Shown piece by piece: positions 8,601 to 14,936 of a stretch of DNA of 27,213 nucleotides (its first letter is position 1; every line of letters starts with the position of its first letter). Below the pieces are notes generated by a model, which worked only from the letters and a program-made list of their open reading frames with translations, searched no databases and was not told where the DNA came from. The stretch is from an uncultured archaeon. GTDB taxonomy: Archaea; Nanobdellota; Nanobdellia; Pacearchaeales; GW2011-AR1. The stretch covers positions 1 through 27,213 of the forward strand of contig CALJLT010000001.1 of NCBI GenBank assembly GCA_937982425.1, written 5' to 3'. The translations under genes were made by a program, and so were the position numbers.

Positions 8601-11600
8601 CATTAGTAGTATTAGTTCCCGAAGAGGAATTTAGAATTACTGAATTTATTATTGGATTTCTTACTAAATCCAAAATAGTCAAATTAGAACTTAAAACTGA
8701 AGTTCCTTCTAAACTTAAATCTGTGGGAGTGGATCTAACTGACCAATTTTCTCCAACTGAAGTTTCTTGCGAAACAATTGTTTCGATTGATTGATTATTT
8801 AATCCAGCTTGATAAATAGCACTAATTTGTTCTGCTGAAAGTGCTCTATTGAAGATCATAAATTCATCAATTCTTCCTTTAAAATATTTTTCACCATTAT
8901 TAGCTTGATCTGCCGCTCCTATTTGATGGCTTGTATAGGTTCCAGACCAATCAAGAGTAATATTTCCGATAGTATTATTTGCTACACGAGAACCATTAAA
9001 ATAAATTTTCATTTCATTTCCATCATAAGTTACCACAAGATGATGCCATTGATTAGTTGAAGGGAGAGAAGCCGGATTCCATGCACAAGAATATCTAGTA
9101 GTAGAACTATGTAAATCATAATATATCGTGTTTAAACTTCCCCAACTACTTATTGCAATACCTCCATCATAATTGTTGTTAGTAAGATGTTGCCCCCCAT
9201 AAAAACCAGGATAAGTGTTTTGAGACCAATTTGAAGAATTTATCCACATCACAATTGAGTGAGGTCCTGTTTGTCTAGCTGAATCTGGAAGAGTTATTTT
9301 ATCGTTACTTCCATCAAAACTATAACATCCTCCAACCTTACAATTTGAAACCCAGGTTGCTCCACTTACAGAACCATTATTACTCAATGTAGAATAATCT
9401 TTAGTTACACTAGAATTTTCTAAATCAAAGGGCATATTCATCGCTGCCCAAGAAGCACCGTTTACTCTCCAATCCGTAATCGTTGAATTTGAATTAGTTG
9501 AATTTATATATGCGGTTAAATTCTCATTAGTAGTATTAGTTCCCGAAGAGGAATTTAGAATTACTGAATTAACAGTAGGGATTCCTACAAAATTTTCATA
9601 AGGTAAAACATTTCCTGAATTGTAAAGAGTTTGAATTTCCGATAAACTTAACTCTCTATTCCAAATTGCCCATTCATCATAATCTATATTTATTACGGCC
9701 CCCCCTCCAAGCAAACCAAGATTTGCATTAACTGTAGTTGCACCGCTTGTAGTCCTATTATAAGCTGAAACTGCATTAACATAAAGTTTTACATGGCTTG
9801 AACTATTCATTGTAATAACCACATGATACCATGTGTCTGCAGAAAAATTTACTGAAGATGAATATTGAACCCAAGTTCCACTTGGCCTATCAGTAACATA
9901 AAAAACATAATTAGCTCCATCCAATTTAGTTCCTACAAAAAAGTTTAGATTAGCTGCATTATTTGCATATTGCCCCCAAAATGCTCCTGGATTAGAATTA
10001 TTACTCCTAACCCAAAAACTATGTGTAAAAGCTGAAGTTCTACTCTGTAATGCCCCTAAAGCAAGTCCTTGGTCATTAGTATTTCTTCCTCTAATTCTTA
10101 AAGCATTATTTTCTTTTCCACTAATCCAACTATATGTAAAAATAGCAGTTCTATTATCTGAAGCATGACTATCATATGCAGTACTTCCACTTGATTCATC
10201 TAACTTCCAATAAGAAACTAATCCGTTAGTTAAATTATATGAAGGATCAACAGCCAAATCACTAACAACTCTACTCTCGTCGGCAAAACTAAAATTCAAA
10301 ACAGCGTATCCTGCTATATTCATAAATGAACTAAACTCTCCTGTATCCAAACAAGAATAATTTTCAACAAAAAATTTCAAAGGCTTAACACTTTCATTTA
10401 TTTCCGAATATTTTAAAATTTCTTCATTTTCAGTAATAATATACAAATCATCAATTAAATTTTCCTCTCCACACTTCAAATTTAAAAATTCCATTTCATC
10501 TTCAGTTTCTAAATTATCCTTAGGAATTTCTTCAAAAAATGCATTAGGAGAATAAATTGTTAAATTTCCAACTCCAGTAGTATTAAAATAAACTTTCCAA
10601 AGATCTCCATCTTTCAAATATTCTAAAGGATTCAAAACAGTTATAGTAATTTCAAAAGTTTGATTAGAAAGATGAGGTGCAATCCACTCAACATAATCAT
10701 AAAGCCCGTTTCCATTTAAATCATAAAACTCGTAACTCTCAATATATTTCTCTTCTTCCACCCAATAAATCTTAAATTCTGTTCCTTCTCTAAATTCTAA
10801 TTCTTTTGAAATTTCTGCAAAAACTAAAACATTTTCATAATGAATATTTTCCGGTCCAACAATTTTTACAATTTTTCCTTTAGAAGTTTCTTCTTCCAAA
10901 GAATAAGGAGCAGGAGTTTCATATTCAATAACAACTAATTCTTTAGTATTGTCAAGAACTAACTCCAAAGAGTTCTCTCTTTCCAAAATTTCAAATTCTT
11001 CTCCGACAGAAAAACCCGTAAAAACAAAAATCTTAGAAAAGAAATTTTTAATTCCCTCAAAAAAACCCTCTCCAGATTCAGAAATAGAATATCCCGTTAA
11101 AAAACTTCTAGAAGTTTCACCTTTTTCTCTAAACATTTCTTGATTATAATCTTCTAACTTGTCTTCTATCTTTTCTGCCTTCGTTCCAGTTTTAATTTCA
11201 ATTTTTTCAGAGTTAATAGGAATTTCAACTTTAACTTTTGTAGAATTTATTTCCTCTAAATTTATTTTTTTAACCCAACGAACAGGTTTTCCTAAAACAA
11301 TATTTGAATTAAGAGTTTCAATACTTTCATTATTCAGACCAAAAATTTCTTCTTCCAAAAGAGTTTCATTTAATTCAGATTCATTTAAGTTTTCATCTAA
11401 TTCAGTTTGATTTAAACTTTCATTAAGTTCGGTTTCATTTAGTTGAAATTCTTCTAAAGTTTGATTTACTTCAGTTTGATTTAAATTTTCTTGAAAAGAA
11501 CTTCCCCCAGAACTAAAATCAAAGTTATTTTCTGTTTCCTCTAAAGGTTTTTCAGGAATAAACTCTGAATCATTAATTGAAATATTTTCAAGAATCTCAA

Positions 11601-12192
11601 TTTCTCCAGAATCATTTAAAATTTCATCTTCAAATCCACTCTCTTTCATTTCTTGGTTATCTTCAGTAATATCTCCTTCTACTTTTTCTTGAGTACTCTC
11701 TCCTTCTACTCCTTGAAAAACTTCCTCAGAATCTTCCTCAGAAATTTGTTCTTCTAAGTCAAGATTAGGGTTTTCATCAGAAACTTCATCTGAAGTAATC
11801 TCTTCTTCTACATTCCCTTCTTCTGAATTAGAAAAAGATTCATCTGTTAAACTCTTACTTCCGGTAGATATCTCCCTTTCAGAAGAAACTCCTTCTGAAT
11901 CTTCTACCATAAAACCAGTTAAAGAAGAATAACTTTTAGAAATAGAATCAAAAATTTTTTCAAATCCCAATTTTTCTTTATCAAAAGAATTTTCTCCGTA
12001 AGAAATAAAAGAAAAAACTCCTAAAATCAGGATTACACTACATAAAAAAATTAAAAAGAAGGGAGTTTTTTTCTTGGGTTTATAATCTTTTAAATATTTA
12101 GAAACAATATTCCCCTCTGAATCTCTATAGCTTTCATAATAGTATGGTCCAAAAACTTTATCTCCTCTTTTAATATACCTTTTATACACCAT
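2695..12192 (-). CDS. Giant membrane-anchored adhesin: five LamG domains, discoidin, Ig-like units, Asp-box propeller
   Basis: A 3165-aa surface protein. Residues 1-43 are cytoplasmic and basic, with a GPYYYESYR motif. One membrane helix lies at about 44-65. An acidic stalk (about 95-290) ends in a dense run of N-glycosylation sequons (about 234-287). A DPANN-type beta region follows (about 295-640). LamG-like domains lie near 655-865, 913-1135, 1221-1432, 1534-1872 and 2534-2767, with conserved 'FD(L/N)' and 'FDG-x-x-Y' strands and a 'SIDE' strand. The fourth is interrupted by an F5/8 type C (discoidin) domain at about 1566-1699 (LSKTASQSS, DGNTSTF, WWSVDLG, RYLRVY). Three Ig-like repeats (about 1914-2157), an Asp-box propeller (about 2157-2490), an Ig-like unit, an FN3-like unit and a C-terminal module (about 3027-3165) complete it. 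LamG and discoidin domains typically bind glycans or protein ligands. First gene of its operon. A host-attachment or matrix role is inferred; no catalytic motif is visible. Confidence 0.9.
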   Translation of the reverse strand: MVYKRYIKRGDKVFGPYYYESYRDSEGNIVSKYLKDYKPKKKTPFFLIFLCSVILILGVFSFISYGENSFDKEKLGFEKIFDSISKSYSSLTGFMVEDSEGVSSEREISTGSKSLTDESFSNSEEGNVEEEITSDEVSDENPNLDLEEQISEEDSEEVFQGVEGESTQEKVEGDITEDNQEMKESGFEDEILNDSGEIEILENISINDSEFIPEKPLEETENNFDFSSGGSSFQENLNQTEVNQTLEEFQLNETELNESLNQTELDENLNESELNETLLEEEIFGLNNESIETLNSNIVLGKPVRWVKKINLEEINSTKVKVEIPINSEKIEIKTGTKAEKIEDKLEDYNQEMFREKGETSRSFLTGYSISESGEGFFEGIKNFFSKIFVFTGFSVGEEFEILERENSLELVLDNTKELVVIEYETPAPYSLEEETSKGKIVKIVGPENIHYENVLVFAEISKELEFREGTEFKIYWVEEEKYIESYEFYDLNGNGLYDYVEWIAPHLSNQTFEITITVLNPLEYLKDGDLWKVYFNTTGVGNLTIYSPNAFFEEIPKDNLETEDEMEFLNLKCGEENLIDDLYIITENEEILKYSEINESVKPLKFFVENYSCLDTGEFSSFMNIAGYAVLNFSFADESRVVSDLAVDPSYNLTNGLVSYWKLDESSGSTAYDSHASDNRTAIFTYSWISGKENNALRIRGRNTNDQGLALGALQSRTSAFTHSFWVRSNNSNPGAFWGQYANNAANLNFFVGTKLDGANYVFYVTDRPSGTWVQYSSSVNFSADTWYHVVITMNSSSHVKLYVNAVSAYNRTTSGATTVNANLGLLGGGAVINIDYDEWAIWNRELSLSEIQTLYNSGNVLPYENFVGIPTVNSVILNSSSGTNTTNENLTAYINSTNSNSTITDWRVNGASWAAMNMPFDLENSSVTKDYSTLSNNGSVSGATWVSNCKVGGCYSFDGSNDKITLPDSARQTGPHSIVMWINSSNWSQNTYPGFYGGQHLTNNNYDGGIAISSWGSLNTIYYDLHSSTTRYSCAWNPASLPSTNQWHHLVVTYDGNEMKIYFNGSRVANNTIGNITLDWSGTYTSHQIGAADQANNGEKYFKGRIDEFMIFNRALSAEQISAIYQAGLNNQSIETIVSQETSVGENWSVRSTPTDLSLEGTSVLSSNLTILDLVRNPIINSVILNSSSGTNTTNENLTAYISSTDTNATITDWRLNGTSWAVLNMPFDLNDSTTAKDYSTYGNNGTLASSTAKPTWSSNCKVGGCYNFDGGDYITVPYNGTLNLTNNFAFSLWIKPSDLSQTNRYLLSKRNDAGTDNVYSLIWEYVNNQVEFYSGVYTGDNPRTGSGITLSDTNWHHIVYSYNGSKWEGYLDGSNVFSLSKSFSVGKSTNNLLFATFNAAGNYFNGSIDEVMIFDEALSAEQISAIYQAGLNNKSIETIVSQETSVGENWSVMVTPTNFSSEGTSVLSSNLTILGEQVNSAPTFPIVILNSSSGTNTTFENLSVYISNSTDLDEDLIYNITDWRLNGTSWAVLNLPFDLNDSTTAKDYSTYGNNGSCFTYGSENIALSKTASQSSTYLSVAASNAVDGNTSTFQHTNNGANEWWSVDLGANYSIGKIQMIKRSGFGSRPANYKIQYSYDGSNYYDLLTKSSETSESITFDSNNFSPFIARYLRVYDTASEYLNIAEFRVYQSIGCLYGQGKVGNSIQFDGTNYLSVAGSTYNFTTPFSVSFWVKRNSAVGSYDTVFSKSKAGSKQYSIDINSNKFRFGDEAGVEIYSNEISNGNWYHIVAIYNGTNDFSGLKMYINGTEASVHSTAGTFNGTEAGVGNLFLAQKGNGAEYFNGSIDEFLFFKEILSSEQINAIYQAGVNNKSLETIVSQETSVGENWSVMVAPTDLSLEGTSVLSSNLTIIKGTPTLTASGTTPISYGTAGDVSGSGCPGGLTCKLYRNGTEVSSPDTTVLGAGVYSYLYNTTGDSNYNSAQSDEFLLTVNKDPGSCSVLFNETSPLTYPATFNVWSNCTTSFVIYREGNAITNNSQQTLSAGSWNFSVIRTDSQNYSNIYDEQFFEIEKAIPIGSLNSSEGWVITYPTETTISLSESNPGDGDVTYKIYRNGTDKETGETVTLEPGVYEYVLNTTGGTNYTENSSMEVKTLVVEGSLSAGLDYIYAYKYQTPYFYRSNNSGASFENLSICSSIGKVVSSGEGKYVYFLCESDGVYKSSDYGANNSFSKVLNYTGLTLSSSSNGKYLIVGGSPGTNYYAYYSNDYGETWNQITSVGSYSGSVWISQNGRYMTIADGNWNDVRFFYSKDYGQTWQSNTSLSGGYDTSSVECSEDGKYWIIQSNRRGIFYSNDSLASIKRYSTTTTAAYYSSMISEDGRVGFGTSNTATYKSTDYLGSWSTAFASRAVPGAYGISENGSISGFYNYISFDYGSTFNSTNFASLVVSRDGSKILGVNSTLGQIFYSNDSGSSFTNVLNVTGLNGGWIPRGLTSMKINSVILSSSSGKNTTDENLSVYVDSYESLLDITDWRLNGTSWAVLNMPFDLNDSTTAKDYSTYGNNGTLASSTAKPTWSSNCKVGGCYNFDGGDYIDLKNQLDKFSFIQNSLNFTISAWVKIDNLDGRLVIVGDTGTSNEKGFMFLWETFGDSYGNHSLRFVGFKGTGGGIPVIDAHSDDLSTITDGGWHNVVVTSNSTFNGIIFYVDGVQKTTTYKHNLTSYSSGNSSRTALIGSYNDGSNPNLPFNGSIDELLIFNRALSAEQINVIYQAGVNNKSIETIVSQETSVGENWSVMVTPTNFSSEGASVLSSNLTILEGNKIPNTPTVLINSTDGSNKTNSNLNCYSTISDPDGDAMNVSVKWYKNGVENLSINYTNQANGSLFVSTLNSGNTTKNDNWSCSMRVYDGSLYSGWGNSSNLTILNSLPTVSLSSPDNNDETTDRTPLFEWSGSDADGDTLTYDINITARPTGSDDDRYQSEISNQYYTPTSDLKYLKDNNYYYIWKVRAHDGDGYGEWSSERNISINALIQINLTVDYINFGFRNMSSYPIFEGNTSEEGEPNPLTIQNEGNSLVNISLNASPLWQTVQTQSEYYQFKISNHTGHEGAFSWLKSLVQWTQVPLTGNTIAIGELNYSENKRRADIDVYIRVPENEPPGVRNSTIIFGASLAE
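3824..3870. repeat. 47-bp perfect repeat, copy 1 (LamG linker)
   Basis: One of four identical 47-bp copies inside the adhesin gene (others at 6518, 7829 and 8738). It encodes the linker TIVSQETSVGENWSV that follows a LamG domain. Confidence 0.93.
4420..4615. repeat. 196-bp perfect direct repeat, copy 1
   Basis: Identical to 8362-8557. It encodes the N-terminal flank of LamG domain 5 (from the DWRLNGTSW strand to GGDYI). The first half of the coding unit (about 57 bp) also recurs near 7519-7575. Confidence 0.93.
6518..6564. repeat. 47-bp perfect repeat, copy 2 (LamG linker)
   Basis: Same 47-bp sequence as 3824-3870. It follows the LamG domain that carries the discoidin insertion. Confidence 0.93.
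7829..7875. repeat. 47-bp perfect repeat, copy 3 (LamG linker)
   Basis: Same 47-bp sequence as 3824-3870. It follows LamG domain 3. Confidence 0.93.
8362..8557. repeat. 196-bp perfect direct repeat, copy 2
   Basis: Identical to 4420-4615, in the same orientation about 3.9 kb away. It encodes the N-terminal flank of LamG domain 3. Confidence 0.93.
8738..8784. repeat. 47-bp perfect repeat, copy 4 (LamG linker)
   Basis: Same 47-bp sequence as 3824-3870. It follows LamG domain 2. Confidence 0.93.
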
Positions 12193-12221
12193 CTTTTTTC
12201 AAATAAATTAAGAAAAATGTA

Positions 12222-12230
12222 TATTTAAAC
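12222..12230 (-). promoter_or_regulatory. TATA box for the adhesin operon
   Basis: GTTTAAATA on the minus strand, about 34 nt before the ATG at 12192. This predicts a transcript start near 12201 and a leader of about 9 nt. The 75-nt gap after the YchF gene holds nothing else I can recognise. Confidence 0.5.
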
Positions 12231-12267
12231 CTTATTCTTGTAGTGTAATTACTTTATTGAAGATAAA

Positions 12268-13452
12268 TCACCTTGTAATAATTTCTAAAGAATCCCTATG
12301 TTTTAAAAGATAATCTTTGCCTAAGGCCATTTTTGTTTTTGCATTAATTGCTTTTATAAAATTTTTACCAAAATCAGTGTGTAAAAAATAAGCAAAATCT
12401 AAAGCAGTCGAACCTTTTGGAAGTAAAAAACAATCTGGGAGTATATTCCCTTTTGAATCTCCCAATTTATTTGCAGAACCCGGAAAAATAGCCAAATAAC
12501 CTAATAAATCAAAAACAACCCTATTCAAAATTTCCTGGATTCCTGTTCCAAATTCATACTTCTCTAAAACATCTCCTTTTATTTTATTTAATGCTTCTAC
12601 TTGTTTTTCTCCTAAATCTTTCAAAACTTTAAACGCTCTTTCACCAGGAATATAATCTATTAAACCCGCCTTAGATGCTTGTCTAAGTGCAAGTTCAGAA
12701 TCTGCAGAACAAGGAATAAAAATTAAATGAGGAAATTCTTTAATCACTCTTTCATAATTTTCTCTTCCAGAGGCAATATCTATTTTATTTGCAGCAACAA
12801 TCATTGGTTTAGAAATATGCCTTAACTCCGTTGAAAAAACCTTTAATTGGTTTTCATTCCAATTAGAGCATCTTGGGGGAAGATTTAACTTTGAAAGAAC
12901 TGCTTTAACTTGTTCTTCATTAACTTTTAAACCCGAAAATTGTCTTGCAATAGCTTCTGAAAGTTTTTGCCCTTCCATATCTACTTTTCTTGAAAAACCC
13001 GGCCAAACTTTCATTAAAATATTGTAATACCAATTAGTCAATTCTTCTTCTAAAAATTTAACATCTTCTGAAGGATTATGATTTTCAGTAGGTTTTCCTT
13101 CTAAATCTGTAGTTCCAGAAATATCTACAATATGTATAAAAGCGTCCGCTTGTCGAAGATCATCTAAAAATTTATTTCCTAATCCTTTTCCTTCCGAAGC
13201 CCCGGGAACTAATCCCGCAACATCCATTAAATCCACTGGAACAAATCTATTTGAATTTAAACAAAATCCATGATTAGGATTGCACTTAACTCCAAAATCT
13301 TTATCGATGCATTCAACTTTAACATAACCAACACCATGGTTTGCTTTTATAGTTGTAAAAGGATAAGAAGCAATTTCAACTTCTGCTAAAGTGGCTGCTT
13401 TAAAAAAAGTGCTCTTTCCAACTGAAGGTTTTCCAACTAATCCTAATAACAT
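12268..13452 (-). CDS. ychF: YchF/OLA1-family (Obg-like) translation-associated GTPase
   Basis: A 394-aa TRAFAC-class P-loop NTPase of the Obg-like YchF family. The family is cytosolic, binds ribosomes and in several members prefers ATP to GTP. Visible motifs are the P-loop GKPSVGKS (7-14), switch II DVAG (77-80) and NKID (222-225). The presence of NKxD favours guanine specificity, as in archaeal members. A cysteine cluster (Cys48, Cys57, Cys64) falls in the insert 'GVKCNPNHGFC', which is characteristic of archaeal YchF proteins. The C-terminal ~90 residues fit a TGS domain. Length is normal and the gene intact. It is a housekeeping gene sandwiched between two surface-protein operons on the same strand, but a TATA box about 24 nt before its ATG suggests independent, leaderless transcription. 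Confidence 0.95.
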   Translation of the reverse strand: MLLGLVGKPSVGKSTFFKAATLAEVEIASYPFTTIKANHGVGYVKVECIDKDFGVKCNPNHGFCLNSNRFVPVDLMDVAGLVPGASEGKGLGNKFLDDLRQADAFIHIVDISGTTDLEGKPTENHNPSEDVKFLEEELTNWYYNILMKVWPGFSRKVDMEGQKLSEAIARQFSGLKVNEEQVKAVLSKLNLPPRCSNWNENQLKVFSTELRHISKPMIVAANKIDIASGRENYERVIKEFPHLIFIPCSADSELALRQASKAGLIDYIPGERAFKVLKDLGEKQVEALNKIKGDVLEKYEFGTGIQEILNRVVFDLLGYLAIFPGSANKLGDSKGNILPDCFLLPKGSTALDFAYFLHTDFGKNFIKAINAKTKMALGKDYLLKHRDSLEIITR

Positions 13453-13470
13453 AAAAACAAAATAAAAACA

Positions 13471-13480
13471 TAATTTAAAA
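13471..13480 (-). promoter_or_regulatory. TATA box for the YchF gene
   Basis: TTTTAAATTA on the minus strand, centred about 24 nt before the ATG at 13452, consistent with a leaderless start. It lies in the 37-nt gap after the 481-aa surface protein gene. Confidence 0.55.
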
Positions 13481-13489
13481 CCATTTCTA

Positions 13490-14935
13490 TTAATCTAATT
13501 TAGGAATTTCTATAGAATCCCGTGAAATCTTACGGGCAACCGCAGCTTTTTTGATTTGCTCTTCCTTCTTTTTATTAAAAATTATTATTGGTCTATTGAA
13601 TTTTGAATAATGTAATTTCCAAATTACATAAAATAAGATTAGAGAGAGAAGTAAAACGACAATTATCCAAGATAAAAGAGAAACAACTTCTACAGCAAAA
13701 GTATCATAACTACTTGCAGTTACATTTCCTGGAGCTAAAATACGAGTATAGAAAAGATAATTCCCAATAGGAATATCCTTAGGCACATCTATATAAAAGA
13801 CCCCATTATGAGTTCTATTTATTGCAAAATCTTCTTTTTTAATAGTATATTCTTTACCCTCAAAATCTACAATTTTATAAATAAACTCTATATCAAAATT
13901 TCTAAGTTCTCCCATATTAATCATGCTAACTTGTGCACGAACTCTTCCTCCGGGATTTATATATTTTTTAATAACTTCTGTTCTTATATCAAATAAAGCT
14001 CCTCTATCTTTAACATCCAAAATAATTCTTACTTGTTGTTCAAAATCTTCAGATTTGAATAAAATGTATCCAACATAAACATCAGCATAAACTCTATTAG
14101 AAATATAAATATCTAAATTTAAAGTTACATTTTCTCCTGGATAAACAAGTACATTTTTAGATTCCGGAAAAACAAAATCACTAACTCCGAAAACATAATT
14201 TTGAATTTCAAAAGAACTTGAACCATTATTTACAATAGTTAATTCTTTTTTAAAATAAGTTCCTTTATCCATCTTAAATGGAATAAAATCTGGGACAAGA
14301 TAGAATGTTTTTTGTGAAGGAACGACTCCCGGAGGAGAATCCCCTCCACCACCGCCCCCTCCTCCTGAAGGAGGAGTTGGAGGAGTTACTGAACAATCTG
14401 CAGGACAAGATGCAGCGGTTTCTCCAGGTTCACAAACTCCATTTCCACATACATAAACAGGAGGATCATATATTTCAACTACACTTGAATTAACCCAGTC
14501 AGAAAAAGAACTTCCAGAATAAAACTGAACAGAACATTTCCAAGCATTTCCCGAAGATAAATTTCCATTTCCTAAAACACTTGAAAAAGTACTTCCATTA
14601 ACATAATTGTTACTAAAATTTTGACTAAAATTAAGAATATCCCATTTATACCAACGAACTGAAACATTAACTTTAGTTTTAGAAGAATCAGAAATAAATG
14701 CGGAACAACTTAAATCTATATTTGATTTATTTGAACCATCTAAAGAAACTAAATTCACATTTAAAGGATCACTTAATTTTGAAATCAAGCCTAAATCAAA
14801 AAAAAATCCTTCTATATTTGATCCAGGATTTATTATTAAATTATTATCTCCTCCTGAATTTATAGAGATTATATCTGCAGAAACAATTGAAAAAAAAATT
14901 AAAGAAAATATCCAAAAATAAAGAAATCTTTTCAT
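13490..14935 (-). CDS. Secreted Ig-like protein with poly-Gly linker and C-terminal membrane anchor
   Basis: A 481-aa protein. Residues 1-20 form a signal peptide (cut near VSADI). Residues about 60-155 are an Ig-like unit with 'VSVRWYK' and 'WKCSVQFY' strands, homologous in pattern to a unit in the 3165-aa adhesin and to three units in the 1077-aa neighbour. A cysteine motif follows (CGNGVCEPGE...CPADC, about 162-182), common in microbial secreted proteins. Next come a Pro/Gly linker containing eight consecutive Gly (about 190-198), two further beta domains, and a transmembrane helix at about 419-441 with a basic cytoplasmic tail of ~40 residues. It is the last gene of a three-gene operon, 1 nt after the stop of the 1077-aa gene. 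It may be the membrane anchor of the complex; this is inferred. Confidence 0.85.
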   Translation of the reverse strand: MKRFLYFWIFSLIFFSIVSADIISINSGGDNNLIINPGSNIEGFFFDLGLISKLSDPLNVNLVSLDGSNKSNIDLSCSAFISDSSKTKVNVSVRWYKWDILNFSQNFSNNYVNGSTFSSVLGNGNLSSGNAWKCSVQFYSGSSFSDWVNSSVVEIYDPPVYVCGNGVCEPGETAASCPADCSVTPPTPPSGGGGGGGGDSPPGVVPSQKTFYLVPDFIPFKMDKGTYFKKELTIVNNGSSSFEIQNYVFGVSDFVFPESKNVLVYPGENVTLNLDIYISNRVYADVYVGYILFKSEDFEQQVRIILDVKDRGALFDIRTEVIKKYINPGGRVRAQVSMINMGELRNFDIEFIYKIVDFEGKEYTIKKEDFAINRTHNGVFYIDVPKDIPIGNYLFYTRILAPGNVTASSYDTFAVEVVSLLSWIIVVLLLSLILFYVIWKLHYSKFNRPIIIFNKKKEEQIKKAAVARKISRDSIEIPKLD

Positions 14936-14936
14936 T

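Noticed and set aside
3824..8784. CRISPR-like array of 47-bp repeats
   Set aside because: Repeats are 0.9-2.7 kb apart, in frame within one coding gene, and encode a conserved linker.
10949..11410. Plus-strand open frames of 64 and 83 codons inside the adhesin gene
   Set aside because: They are antisense to the acidic stalk; low-complexity codons leave frames open by chance, and there is no promoter or ribosome site.
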